64,000 nucleotides of DNA from Polytrichum commune (lineage: Eukaryota > Streptophyta > Polytrichopsida > Polytrichales > Polytrichaceae). Positions 19,730 to 32,289 of the stretch are shown here, piece by piece. Within the stretch, counting starts at the first letter, position 1. Each line of letters starts with the position of its first letter. The notes below the pieces were generated by a model that was not told where the DNA came from, did no database searches, and saw only the letters and a program-made list of their open reading frames with translations. The stretch covers positions 7,814,001 to 7,878,000 of the forward strand of contig OX485806.1 of the NCBI GenBank assembly GCA_950295325.1, in the 5' to 3' direction. The position numbers and the translations under genes are program-made.

Positions 19730-22367
19730 TCAAAGCTTGGAAGAGGGCTTTTCTTGCTTCCTAGAGCGACTGGAAATGAATTTCTGCATGGCAGCAAAAT
19801 CCTCTGGCTTCATATTTGAGTAGTACTCATGGCCCCGTTCCTGCAAAAAGTGCAAAAATTGATGGATGAGCCTTTAGCAATACTATCACCTCTCCTTTTC
19901 GGTATTCATCCACTATGGCATCACTTCATTGTAGAAGAGTCATACGAGGCAACTGACATTTCACAAACTTGAACCAAGTACAACTTCAAATTTGATGCAT
20001 TAGATATATCCTTGTGAGCATCAAGATTTAGACTTCTAGCACTTACAGATAAAGGTAACCAGTACACCACAAGTGAGAACCAGGAGAGATAGTGTATCCA
20101 AAGCTTTTAAAGTTCCATACTCGATCCGAAGCAATCAAACGGAAACAATCATAACTAGAATGAAATAGAAAAAAATTCAGATTTCATGACATCCCCAGTG
20201 ACTTCATCATCACTTCCAAACTGTAAATCCTTGTATGAAGTTTAGGGTTTATGATCTCCAGAGGTAACAGGAAGATTAAGCACATTGTGGTGTAGCATGT
20301 GAACTAAGACCTCAATTTCAGTGACACAAGGAAATCAGGAGAGGCAAGACAAAACCCTGAAGTAGGAAAAAACAAAAGTCAAAAGATAAAATTCTTCAAG
20401 AACTCACCCTATTATTGTTGCATTAGAAAGGAGCACAACATGTCAAAAGGAGGAGTGACCTACCCGCTCGAGCTTCAAACCCTCATCAAGTGTCAGTTTG
20501 AAGCCATCATTAATGACAGCTTTATACTTCAACACTAGAGTTTCATTGTTCTTGAGAATGGCGTCTGCAATGCCCCTGGCTGTGCTCAAAAGCTCCGCAT
20601 GGTTCACCACCCGGTTCACTAGACCCCATCTCTCGGCTGTCTGTGCATCCAAAGGTGCTGCAGTCAGTGAGAGCTCGCGTGCCCTGTATGGGCCTATTGC
20701 ACGCGACAACCTCTGAGACAACCCCCAAGATGGGAAAATTCCAAACCTGCAAAAAAAGAAGTTTTAGTTACTATTATATGAGTAATGCACAGCATGTTAC
20801 ATCAACCCATGTCAATGTTCCTGAACAAGTGAGAGCAAGCCTACGATACATTTTGAGACCCATCATACACAACCATTATGACATGAGCACAAAAGATTGC
20901 TGTAACAGTCTGCTGTTGACATACAAAATGTTTGTTATAAGGAGTTCAAAGTGTGATAAGCCAAAATTACTTTATCTCTTTGCAAACTAATCAACAAAAC
21001 TGTCACATGGTCCAAGCCATTGTGTGCATGCTACACCTTTAACTAGACTCCACTGTGTTCAATCCTGATCAGCTCAAACCTAATGCAAAGAAAGTCTGAA
21101 TTCCTATACCGCATCACTCCATCACGCACAGCCTTCTCAAACATTTCTAGGACTTAACAGACAAATCTATGTTCCGAGTAGTTCTAAGTATGATGAGCCA
21201 AAAGGCCTTCATCTCTTTGCACACTGATAAAAACAAAACTGTCATACAATTGAAGCCATCATGTGCATGCTATACTTTTGAACCAGACTCCAAAACTGTG
21301 CAACCCTAATCAGCTCCAGTGATACCAAAAAATTCTAAATCTCTGTACCACATCAGTCCAATCTATGTAAGCCAGGATAAAATTCCCATTTGTGCCACGA
21401 CCACAAAATGATTTTCACATGCAAAGAATGTTGAAGATTCTCACTTGGCATGAGTGTCAATGAACTTCGCATTGTTGCTTGCCAGCAGAATGTCACACCC
21501 TAGCGCAATTTCAAATCCTGCTGTGATGCAATGGCCATTGATGGCGCCAATTATTGGCTTTGGACATTGCTGCATCTGTACCAACGTATCTGTGGACTCA
21601 TTCTTCACGTCACCCTTGAACACATCTGAAGCTGCTGTCAGATCCTGCACAGAGAAACTCCCAAATGGTTGAGCAGTCACTTTTCTGGAAACATATCGCC
21701 TTAAGGTGAGTGGGTCTTAAACGGACACTTTCAGCTCTGCACCCATTTCTTGTAGATTAGCAAATCCAAATTGTGCCTGTAGCCATGCGCCTCATAATTG
21801 CCATAGCTCATAAGAATATCTTATGCATTATCAAAGCGAAGATTCTTGTTCTCATTAAATGATCATAAAGGTCCCCGCCATTGAGTTGACTATTGAGCCT
21901 GAAATGGTTAACAATTTTTGAGCACATAGTCCAATCTCGTGTAAACACATGATATCTTTTAGTGTCTGTTCTTAGATCCACACCTAACCACACACCACTC
22001 AAATATAGTTGTTTGTTTAAAATGAGTAACCGAATTAGACACGCTTACCTTATTTTGCCAATGAGGATGGTGTTCAAGCGATTCAGAGTTTTCAAACCGA
22101 AGCACATAAAGAGAGGTCATCAATAGCAAAGAAAGAAGCGAAAAAGGAGGAAATACTTACGACTCCAGCAGAGAAGGCTCGGCCAGCGCCTGTGAGGATG
22201 ATGACTTTCACATTCACATCCTCGGATAGCCTTCGGAATGTGATAGCCAATGTGACAAGCATGTCACGGGTGAGGGCATTTAGGGCTTCAGGTCTGTTGA
22301 GAGTAATTGTAGCAACGCCATTGCTGGCTTTGTCCACCAAAATAAGCTTCCCCGTAACATCTGTCAT
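19730..22367 (-). CDS. Peroxisomal enoyl-CoA hydratase/isomerase (crotonase family)
   Basis: Minus-strand coding exons: 22161-22367, 21445-21644, 20464-20746 and 19730-19840, together 266 aa. All junctions are GT-AG and restore the family sequence: GRAFSAGV-DLTAA, DTHAK-FGIFPSWGLSQ, KLER-ERGHEYY. The architecture follows the Arabidopsis monofunctional hydratase/isomerase often called ECHIA/E-COAH-2 (At4g16210), which has the same DLTAAESVFKGDVK, FGIFPSWGLSQ and C-terminal blocks as I recall it. The C-terminus is SKL, a type 1 peroxisome import signal, so a role in peroxisomal beta-oxidation is expected. The oxyanion-hole segment AFSAGVDL and the Glu of GFEIAL (E114) are present. The second catalytic Glu of classical hydratases (QPE motif) is replaced by the FGIFP region. 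A likely 5'-UTR intron runs from 23389 down to 22391. Confidence 0.9.
20040..20385 (+). repeat. Repeat in hydratase intron 3, shared with the PPD6 intron
   Basis: Shared landmarks with 36065-36490, in order: CACTTACAGAT-AAAGGTAACCAGTA, ACTCGATCCGAA-CAA, GATCTCC-GAGGT-AC-GGAAGA, TAGCATGTG-ACTAAGACCTCAATTT and GACACAAGGAAA, CCTGAAGTAGGAAA. Both copies are in the same orientation, and both sit in introns of minus-strand genes. Confidence 0.75.
21750..22055 (+). repeat. Dispersed ~270-bp repeat in hydratase intron 1
   Basis: Carries the landmarks CATTAAATGATCATAAAGGT, GTTGACTATTGAGCCTGAAA, TTTTTGAGCACATAGTCCAA and CACACACCACTCAAATATAG, ending near ACGCTTACCTTA. It is closest to the copy in formamidase intron 6 (48350-48645), with which it also shares the preceding GCAAATCCAAATTGTGCC. 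Confidence 0.8.
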
Positions 22368-22390
22368 GCTGTCCTACTCCTCTCCCTTCG

Positions 22391-23530
22391 CTGCAAGCAA
22401 AACCTCAAGTTCAAAAATCCTTGTGTCAATGTCAGAAGTAGATTGCATTCATTGTCTCAACCCTAGAAAGTTACAATCGAATTGCGCCTCAAATTTGAAT
22501 TTCCACAGGGCCTCATCGATCATGGGTAAACCCTCTCAACACACCTATTACAGAAAGCTATGTGCACATCCATCTCAATTACCAACGCAAGATGTGTTGG
22601 AGCAAAATTCTAAAACTTGGCGCCTCGAAGTTATTTTGGCTCAACTCTAAAATTCCGTAGGTTCACATCGACTTCTCAGCTGTTGTGGAATACACTTAAA
22701 TTCGGATCATCAACGCACCTCCGTAACTCACAGACAGTTACTTGCGCATCCATTTTAATGACCAACTTAAGATCTTTTCCCCGAGCTGACGAAGCTACTA
22801 ACTAATAGTGTAAAAAATTCCTTCAAAATTCTTGCGGCCTTAAGACCTTCCTCCTTTCGATCCGAAATTCGTCCAACTCCAGGTAAAAACACCGACAAAG
22901 AAGAGCTAGTACTAGGAATTCTCCACATAAACATGGAACCAAGAATGATCGAGCTCCTAAATTAGGCACACACCTGTCTACCTCGCATTAAAAGATCGCA
23001 GAAAGCATCATAACAAAATTTTACCAACGATTCCTCTTACACTGATGATCATCATGCCATCGCATGCCCCCCGCCCTTGCATCGAAACTAAAAAAACAAA
23101 TCTCTTAACTTCCACAATGCCATATATTAGAATTTGAAAATGAGCGAAAAAATCTATTGCCGAACTTCTCACTCCAAATACTCAAGAAGAAAAAATTCAA
23201 GAAAAAAATATACACACATCACTTTCACCGTGACATATTAGAATCTACAAACTAGCAGAAAATTCACTCTAAAGAATTAAAAAAATTGAAGAATACACAC
23301 ACACACACACACACACACAGAGGAGGAGAAAATAAAAATAAAAAATCGCGCAAAATCTGCAATTAAAATGAAGGTGCGATTTGATTTACCTGCAAGTGTT
23401 ACCACCAGGGGCGAAGTATTATAAAGACGACCCAAATTGTAAGTTGCAGATAGCACAGAAAGAAAACAAAACAAAACAAAAGACGAAGCACAGCGAGAGA
23501 GAGAGAGAGAGCCGATTGTTTATGCGAGGT
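22391..23530 (-). other. Inferred 5' leader region of the hydratase gene
   Basis: On the minus strand, GCAG|GTAAATC gives a donor at 23389 and TTTGCTTGCAG gives an acceptor at 22391, 24 bases before the ATG. This suggests a non-coding first exon above 23390 and a 1-kb leader intron. A (CA)n run (23295-23319) lies in the intron, and a (GA)n run (23494-23511) lies in the putative first exon or promoter. This is inference from splice-site appearance only. Confidence 0.45.
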
Positions 23531-26500
23531 ATGAAATGTTACCCGAAATAATAAGTAGATGTGTGAGATGTAAGCGAAGGGGATGAAAAGGATGGAGATT
23601 CCTCAGGCTCCGATTCCTCCAGCTCTTGAGTTTCCAAGACTCCACCGGCGGTGCGGTGACGGAGATGATTGATGGATGAATGGATGGATGGATGAATGGA
23701 TGGATGAATAAGGTGGGATGGATGTACGGAGACAGGAGGGTCTGGATGGATGACCTACCTACTTCATGGCCACATTGCATGAGTCATCATTCATCACCAA
23801 TTCGTGTCCTTTGGCTCCATATGAGCCTTCGGCATTGTTGCTTTGGGCCTCCCACAATTGTAGTTGTTGCTGAGGCGAGTCTAATGTTGAATCTATATGT
23901 TATGAACATGTTTCTTGGTGGTGGCAATAGGGGGTCACCCAAGCGGGAATAGCCTTGCCCAGGCTGAGCTAAGTTCATGTACCAAGGCCTTTGATCATTA
24001 ACCCAACGTGAGATGTTTTTATTTTGTTTCAAATGATGGCACTAAGGTAGAAGCGCCTATTGCATGCACTTTGACCATTACGGTCCCTTCTCTAACCCTG
24101 ATAAATCATCCAACATTTTGTTTGGATTAGCAAGTATGTTTTGAGAACCATGACATTGAGATCACATGCATCGAAGCATATTTGGTTCTTTAAAGAGATG
24201 TTTAAAGCTACGAATGTCATTTGAACCTTTCTTTGTCACATAGGCTTCCCCAAAGTGGATAAATTGGCCTTATCAACTAAAATGAGCCAATTGGGCCATT
24301 ATGAGACAATCCTTTTGTCACAATTGATGAGATCTTCTATACTACAATTGATTATTTGCATGGTTTTATAAACATGTGTGGGTGTATTGGAATGGTTGAG
24401 TTGTATTTTAAGAACCCTCAACGGGTATTCTCTCGTACCAACTAGCAATCATTACGTTCCCATCACGTTCCCTACATTAAATTGAGTAGACCAATTGGCT
24501 CATTTTAGTTGATAAGGCCATTAATGCTGATTATTTTGTCCCGTTCAACCAATGAGTTGCAACACTTAGATGCTTTGAGAAATGAAATGCATTTGTGTTC
24601 ACACATAAAATAGAGCAACCAACTTGAAGAGGACTTCTTCTTTGCACTTGAGCCGGGAAAAATATCTTCATGTTGTCATGACGTGGACCTCTTCATTTCT
24701 TGCTTTTGCTAAATGTTTTTGACATGGGAGAGGGTAACAGTGCTAAATGAATCCCATTGTGATAGAAGACCCCAAAAAAACATCCTTTGTTGATTATCTC
24801 ATTGGATCAGCCTTTTGAAGTGGATTCAAAAGCAATGCTAGTCATAATATTTGGATCACAGCTTGATTTCTAATAGAATTTATCTACCGTAGTACCTTTA
24901 TCACTTTGTCTATTTATAGGTAGACAACGGTTTTAATTACGTTTTTAGATTTGACAATGTTGGATTTAAAGAAATAATCTTTATTTTCCATATCAATTTT
25001 TGAGAATTAAAAATAAAATTCCTCCAATTTTTTTTCCTAAAATAGTTAAATTAGTGCCGAAGTGGTAGAGGTACTATAATATATATTTTCTCACCTCAAT
25101 TTGTGTGAATCATTGTGCAACCCATCCTATGACATTATTCCAAGAAGATGTCCAAACAAAAGCCTAAAGTTTCAAAGTTCCCACACATAAACTACAATGG
25201 AACACAATACTTTCTACCCACCCTAACTTTCAACCCCTAGTAATAAATATGATAAGTGTGGTTTTGTGAATGTAGCTAAAAGACCAAAAACAAGTCTTTG
25301 AGCTAGAGTGTTTCTGGTTGGAACGTTGAAACCTAATTGAGGATGACATATATACTTATACATATGGATGTGTATCAATTCCTCCCATCCAATTTCCAAT
25401 ATATTTGGAACTCTTCGACAATTCCATTCATGAAAATAATGGAAATTCCAAATGAAAATATAATATTTCTTAGTTTTACAATCATCAAAGGAATTTTTTT
25501 TTACCAAAATGTGGGGTTAAGGGTTAAGGGGAGGAAAAGTCTTGGTTTCTTCTTTAAAAAAATCCACTTAATTGACATACAAAACGTCAACACTCAGATA
25601 ATTCACTCAACATACCATTATTAAACCACATGGATGTACAAAAGGTTTTTTATTTTTAAATTTATAATAAACATATAATAAACATATAATTTAAATTTTA
25701 CTCTTTAATTTTAAATTTTTACGAATGATGGCTTGATACATAATTCAAATAGGGTTTTGGGAATGTTCTAGTTTCTTTTTAGTATGTGAGTTTTCAATTT
25801 GTAAAGGTAAATTGGGTGGCTGGGGAGCTGCTCAAGCGATTTGCACTTCCAAATACTCAACCGCCTTGATTCTTTCCACCAAAGTATTCTCATGTGCACA
25901 TCGATGACGTTGGTCGGATGTCACCCTTTCCGAAACATACGACGTTTGTGAAGGAACGATGGACGATGGTCTCACACCTTGTTGAAAACTTGTCCATCAT
26001 AACCGTCTGTTGCGATTTGGTCATTGTGATTCATTGCAAGAAAATGCATGAATAAATCATTTTAATTGTCAACCAAAGGGTTTCAGTTGCTAATTGTTCA
26101 AAAACCGCAACCAAAAACCTTTTTGACAGCCAAAATGTTTTATTTACGCATTTATTCGCCTTCAGTCGCAATGGCCAAGTTGCAATGGATGGTTGTATTG
26201 GACACATTTTTTGGTAGTGAATGCTGACATATCATATGTTATTAAACCATGCACTTATCCCATAGGCATGCTTTGTAAACCCGTTTTGGGTTTACCTTGA
26301 GTTTGTGGCTATGATCGAGGGTGAAGCAAGCGCCTCTCATTCACGCCAACCTACGGTTGGTGTCATCTCTCTCTATCCCTCTCTCTCCTATTAAACCACG
26401 TGGGTGTCCAAAAGGGATATTTTTGGAACAATTGCAGTTATAATATACATAAGTTCTAGGTATTGCTTTCTATGGTTTATGTGTGTTTTAAGTTGCAGAG

Positions 26501-26834
26501 TCATTCGGTTGCCGAGCGAGGAGTGCGGGGTGCACATACTTGCACAATTTGCACTCCTGAAAACTCAATTGTTTCACTTCTTTTTGCACCCAACTCTTGT
26601 GTTGTGCACATCGATTGCATGTTGCCCCTATTGAACTATACAATGTCTTGTGAAGGAGGCACAAACGACAGCCTCTGCACATTGTATCTATTGTTGCAGC
26701 GGTGTTAGCCCACAAATGAGGAGACTTTTTCATTCATGCTTGCTCCGCCAAGAACCAACATTCATATCTATCAATTGATTGAACAATCTATCACAACAAT
26801 ACGAGTGGTGACAAATCATCACAATTAAGTTACG
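23531..26834. other. Intergenic between hydratase and TFIIS, no gene
   Basis: A GGAT/TGGA-rich simple repeat is at about 23665-23730. A MITE is at 24266-24519. The segment at about 25617-25910 is related to 26388-26620: both have ATTAAACCAC-TGG-TGT-CAAAAG near the start and TGTGCACATCGAT near the end, so part of the TFIIS upstream region is duplicated. I see no open frame with family resemblance. Confidence 0.6.
24266..24519. mobile_element. GGCC-ended MITE (254 bp)
   Basis: The TIR begins GGCCTTATCAACTAAAATGA and continues GCCAATTGG on the left. The right end is its exact inverse over about 29 bases. ATT lies on both sides (24263-24265 and 24520-24522). GGCC termini with a 3-bp AT-rich duplication suggest the PIF/Harbinger group. 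Confidence 0.7.
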
Positions 26835-29800
26835 ATGGCGGAGGAGCTTCTACGTTTGTTTGAGAAGGCGAGCAAAGCGGCAAGCAAAGCCATGGGAGAT
26901 GGAGAGGGGTTTGCCGAGGAAGCCCGATGCATGGAGGCTTTGAAGGCCCTAGCGGGCGTGGAAGTCTCCACCTCCCTCCTCATGTCCACTCAGGTTTCCC
27001 AATATCTCGTATTCCCCTCTCTTATGTAATGTGCCGGAGAATCGTCAACTAATTAAGAGCTATGTAACTAGTTGGAATGGCAAAACAATTGATTCAAATT
27101 TTACGCATGTCGGAAAGTTTGACCATTTTAGAGGAATAACATGTTTTTTGATAGTTTCTTAAGACATAACATTCTCTCCTTTTGTGGTTTAACTGTATTA
27201 GATCTATTTCCCAACAATAGAGGAAAATATGCGAAGCTCATGATAGACAATCATTTCCTAAAGCATACATTTATTATTGGGTACAACCACCTCAAATTGT
27301 TGTTGTATTTTCACAACTTGAGCAAGGACAACGGCAACTCATGTGGATTGTCTCGTTGTATTTTTGTCTTTCACAAAATTTTGGACCACTGCCATATGCT
27401 CCTTCATCTTAAAAATTCTTTGCTCACCAATTGTAGAGAGAGAGAGAGAGAGATGGAAGGGATTTAGAAGACCACCTCTCTCTCAATAATGATCCGTAGG
27501 CAACGAGGATTTAATAAAATATTTGGGTTTCTTGGATAAGATGAGCATGAATTTTTGGCCTTGTTTGTAAAATACTGAAAAAGTTGATCACTGTCCATAT
27601 TGGAAAATGAGCCAATATATTTGAGCACATAGTCCAATTTCATTACAACCCATCCCCTGTTGGTATCCATTCATAGCTACAAATCTTGTCACATACCACT
27701 CAACTATGGATGTCAAATTAGGAACATTGACCACATAAGGCACACCGATATCTTATAGTCTCATGTTATTAACTTATCAACTACCTTATATAAATGATTT
27801 AGCGTGACACTAAAATCAATATGCCATACATTCATTGTGGGGCACTAATGTGTTGCCTTGTTAAAACCATAAAAGTCGCTCGTTTTAGTTGCCTGTCATA
27901 TTGTCTATACCACTCGTCATAAAAGAAACTAGCCCACATTAATAAAAATTAATGAAAGAAAAAATATTACTAAATAAATGAGGTGACCCATTGTCCACAA
28001 TAACTAGGGCATAACATCATAACACTAAGACATTTAACGCTACACCCTTTCTTAAACTAGAAGACCATCTTAGATGAATAACCTCGGCTTGGAAAGGTTC
28101 AGTAGTTGTTTCAAAAATGATTATCCACAGTTGGTCAAGAAGCATGCTAACTTCATGAGGGTAGACCACAACTAGGCTTATGCAAGCTTGACTACCATGT
28201 GGAAGCTTCACAATAATGTTATGTATGATGCACAGTTTGAGGAATAATTGATAACATACTTTGGAGAAATCTTGCAGGTTGGCAAGCGGCTTCGGCAACT
28301 CACGAAACATTCATCCTCGAGAATCATGGCTTCCGCTTTGGACCTTCTACAAGCTTGGAAGAAAGTGGTCGCCGATGAAGCTCATGTACAACATAACAAC
28401 AACAACAACAAACATAAGAAGAAGAAGAAGAAGAAGAAGAAGAAAAAGAACAACAATAACAATTACAACGAGGCAGAGGGGGTCAGTCCCAACCCCTCCG
28501 CTAAGCCGATGGATACCGGGATGGATATCCAGGCTCCAGAACTGGTGACTGTGGTAACAGTTAAGAAGGCAGAAGTTGTTACAATGGTGAAACTGGAGGA
28601 AGATGCCTTAAACGTGAGTACCAATTTAAAGGATGTTACTCAAGCTCGCAATGTAAAGATAAAGAAAGTGATAAGTCCGGAGCCCATGGCAGTTGTGTTA
28701 CCTGCTCCGGAGTCGAGTTCCATCAAGGGTTTCAATAGCACGCCCTGCCCACCGGTGAGAATTATTCCAAAGGCAGGTGGAGATGCCACACGGGACAGAG
28801 TTCGTGAGCTTATGATGGAGGCTCTCAACAAGGTGTGCAATGAAGTCTCGGAGGAAGACACTGAGAATTTTCAGAAGGTGAAAGATACGGATGTTGTGGA
28901 AGTGGCGGTGGCGGTCGAGAATGCGTTATTCTCCAGCCTCGGGCTTTTGAAAGGAAAGGAGAAGGCAAAGTATAGGTATTGTAATATGGAACTAATGATC
29001 AAGTATATCACAAGGACGATACAAATGACCTAATCAACTTCCTGATCAACAATAACTACATAGCTTAAGTACCTTTCTACTTTCCTCAATTAATAACTCC
29101 TGCAACAAAGAAAAAATAATGAAGGGTTTCAACCACTTCAAGGTCAACACATTACTCAGCTCTTGCTTCGTGGGCCCTCAGAGTATAATAGTTGGATGGA
29201 GATTCAAATTCATGCTGAGTTCCTAGCATCTTATCGTTATATTATGAGGGCCCACGTTACTGAGTAATGTTATGATTATGAAACTCATGTTTAAATCATA
29301 TATTGTACTCAAAATTCATATCTTCACGTGCATTTTTGAAGTTCATTGTTTTAGCCAATCAAATCAAAATATGATCAAAACTCAAGTGATTATAAACTAT
29401 GTTATAAATTCAATATATATATATATATATATATATAAAATCTAAAAATTACCCATTAAATAGATAGATAGATACGCCAACCCTAGGAGACAAGTACCGT
29501 ATACACAAAGAGGGTTGGGGCGAAACAACCTGTACACTGGTTCCTTGGAGGCAAGGGTTTAGGCATCCAACAAGAAACGAGTGTATGGGTTGGTTCGCCC
29601 GATTCCACAAAGAGTCTCCTCACTTGAGAATAGCAGTCAATCTGCCACAATGATACGTGGAAAGGTTTTTGACCAGAATGTGCTTATGCATTTCGATCAA
29701 AAGTTTACCGTTTACAATCCTCTATTGCTTGTCAACTCCGAATTAGGTCTCCAATGCACATATTATCATACTAAATCGTTGAAAGGAGGAAGGCGCGCAA

Positions 29801-30215
29801 TCGCTCTCTCAAGCTTCCACCACTTCAGCATCCTGTAAACTACGTATTAAGGTATTGATGTTTGTGCTGGGATCGTTGCAGGTCCATCATGTTCAACATC
29901 AAAGATGAGAGGAACCCGGATTTCCGGCGGCGCGTATTACTCGGAACAGTAACACCAGAATCCATACTCACGATGACATCGGATGACATGGCGAGCGATC
30001 GAAGGAAGAAGGAAACAGACGACATCAAAGCGAAGGCGCTGTTTGAGTGTGAGCGGGGGCTCAAACACTACACGGCTTCCACCGATCAATTCAAGTGTGC
30101 GAGATGTGGCGATCGCAAAACTACTTACTTCCAGATGCAAACCCGGAGTGCTGATGAACCCATGACCACGTTCGTCACTTGCGTAAACTGCAATGCTCAC
30201 TGGCGGTTCTGTTGA
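26835..30215 (+). CDS. TFIIS: Transcription elongation factor TFIIS (S-II)
   Basis: Exons 26835-26993, 28278-28975 and 29882-30215 join to 396 aa, with the split Arg codon restoring KYRSIMFNIKDERNPDFRRR. Domain order: an N-terminal LW-type domain (about 1-95: MAEELLRLFEKASKA, VGKRLRQLTKHSSSRIMASA, LDLLQAWKKVV); a low-complexity linker with an Asn run, an 11-Lys run and another Asn run (about 98-125); the central Pol II-binding domain (DATRDRVRELMMEAL to EMASDRRKKE); and the C-terminal zinc ribbon with C358-x2-C361 and C386-x2-C389. The invariant acidic pair of the RSADEP loop (D377-E378) is present, so the protein should be able to stimulate transcript cleavage by stalled RNA polymerase II. 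It acts in the nucleus. The homopolymeric linker is expanded and is encoded by AAC and AAG microsatellites. Intron 1 (1.28 kb) holds a dispersed repeat and intron 2 holds a (TA)n run. Confidence 0.93.
27540..27740 (+). repeat. Dispersed ~270-bp repeat, second half, in TFIIS intron 1
   Basis: Landmarks ATTTGAGCACATAGTCCAAT, TTGGTATCCATTC, CACATACCACTCAACTATGG and GACCACATAAGGCACACC match the second half of the dispersed repeat, particularly the copy at 39690-39930. Confidence 0.65.
29147..29269. repeat. Short inverted repeat (possible MITE) in TFIIS intron 2
   Basis: ACATTACTCAG...CGTGGGCCCTCA at 29147-29181 is mirrored by TGAGGGCCCACG...CTGAGTAATGT at about 29236-29269, making a hairpin of about 122 bp with one imperfect patch. 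No clear target duplication. Confidence 0.6.
29412..29437. repeat. (TA)n microsatellite in TFIIS intron 2
   Basis: An uninterrupted alternating AT run of about 26 bases. Confidence 0.95.
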
Positions 30216-30221
30216 TTTATT

Positions 30222-30274
30222 GATCGATCGATCGATAGATAGACTGACTGACTGACTGACTGACTGACTGACTG
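30222..30274. repeat. (GATC)/(GACT) microsatellite in the TFIIS 3' UTR region
   Basis: GATC repeats pass into two TAGA units and then eight GACT units, starting just after the TFIIS stop codon. Confidence 0.95.
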
Positions 30275-32289
30275 ATTTGGCTCTCAGAAGGGCAAGCATA
30301 CATGGAGAGACTCTTCACCTGAGCCTGGAGATGGTGGACTTTGATCTAGACTGACAAGATTAACTTACAAAGGGCGATTCTCGCTTGCTAGGTTGGGAGG
30401 TTGATTTGAGGACTTGGGATGGGATGGTGTAGAAAAGAAAAAAGAAAAAGAAAAAATAACGCCCATAACTATGTACCGGCATGAATGTGAGCCCGTTAGT
30501 CTTGTGCTGATCACACGATACTCCGTGATGCAGTATAAGGTATTTTGCCTCTATGGGAGGTGGGCTCTCATAGTATATGGGATGGTGTATAAAGGTGTGC
30601 ATGGTGGGAGTGTTGTCACTTTGCGTTAGGGTTGTTGGTGGTGGAGAGGGTGTGGCCTTGGTGTGACAAAGGTTCAGGGTTCGAAATGATTGTGTTGATA
30701 TAAACCTCGTCACACAGTCAAATGGTTTCCGAATTCATTCATTAGCCTCTACGTACAATGATGTTTACCTCAACTAGGTACTTTCAAGGTTGCACACAAA
30801 GTAACGTAATATTATACCTAGTATGATGGATCCATACCATCACTAATGTTAATTTGTAAGGGATAAAGTAGTGGAAATACATAACATTCTTTAAGTTCAC
30901 CTAGATTATTTGGTGGGTCCAGGGAGTAACACAAAGGTTTTGGCAAACCAAACCTAAAGGATGCATAGGTTCCTTTGATTTCAGACTATATATGAATAGC
31001 ATAGGGTATTATGACCAAGATCAATGAGTGAACAAATCATATTTGTTGAAGAATGTTATGAAACTGTGTTTGTTTCATGAGGCTTGAATTAGAACAAAGG
31101 CAACAAGACATTGATAATTGGTTGCACCTTGAGCCATTATGCAATGTCTTGAAATTGTTAAGGATAACTACTTTATTGAGGATATTGAATAATGTTGTAA
31201 ATAGAAGTTGTGTCAACTATCTCATTGTCATGGTAAGCTTGTTGGCTCTACAAGGAGAGGGGGGGGGTTGACTTATCAAAAATTACCAAACAATGTGCAA
31301 CCAAAGGTATTGTGTACTTTATTTATTGGAGGTAGATTATTGTCTACAATATAGCAAATTGCAAATTAAAATAAATAAATTGTTAAGGAAAATATGGCCA
31401 ATTTGATTCATTTAGATCCAATGTATGCTTCAATTTAAAGGGTTTAGGATACACCTTTTAGTATAACCTGTATGGATGGATGAAAAATGGATACTATGTG
31501 AGTTATGCATTCGTTTCTTGATGACATTTTTGTGTCGAGGCAATGGCGTTGTCTTTGATTCTATCTTTTGCGCTTCCTTTTCCGAGCCTTCTCTTTTCCA
31601 TGCTAACCCATTCAAGTTGATTTTGAGTTAGGTCTTTGGTGTTGCGGGGTCTGTTTTTTTGAAGCATCATGTTAAGGTGCACTTGCGTAAAGTATAGGTT
31701 TTAACACAACTTCTGTGCTTAGGGTTTCAGGTGATAGTTGGGCTAGGATTTTGTGATTCAATGGCCAATTGTATATCCATTTGACCTTTGGCAGATGATT
31801 CTTCCACACCTTATCTGTTTGACAAAGTGAAAGCATTGGGTGAAGGAACATTGGTGTCATTGAGGGTGAGGCTCGAGTCGGAGGAGGTCCTTAAGTGGCC
31901 GATCAATTTTTGGGATGTAGAAGACGAATGGTGGATTTGAAAGAAAATGGAGCACTTGAATGAGGCCTCATTAAACGTCTACATAATTCCCATGGTAGAG
32001 TAAGAGGCAAGATGTGGAAAACGTCGGAGATAAGATGATGGGTCCCATGTTCCTAGTGAGGGTTTAAAACCACAACATTCAATATAGACAAATTTAGAGT
32101 TTTATTCTTTGGCTAATGAAATTTAGGTTCCAAATATTGACCTTGTTGGATTGTCTAGAGTTAATGGAGTGAGTGGGGGTTGTGAAAATAGTGAGTAGGG
32201 TAAGGCTCCCTTGAAGTCCATGTTGGTGTCAAAACAAATTATGGAGTGGTATTTTGCATAAGTTGCGAAATTGCGGTGAGATTTAAAGG
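30275..32289. other. Intergenic, nothing recognised
   Basis: TFIIS 3' flank, then AT-rich DNA with short open frames in no consistent family. A run of nine G bases lies near 31259. Confidence 0.55.

Noticed and set aside
23277-23780. Open frames around the (CA)n and GGAT-rich repeats upstream of the hydratase
   Set aside because: Low-complexity translations of simple repeats.
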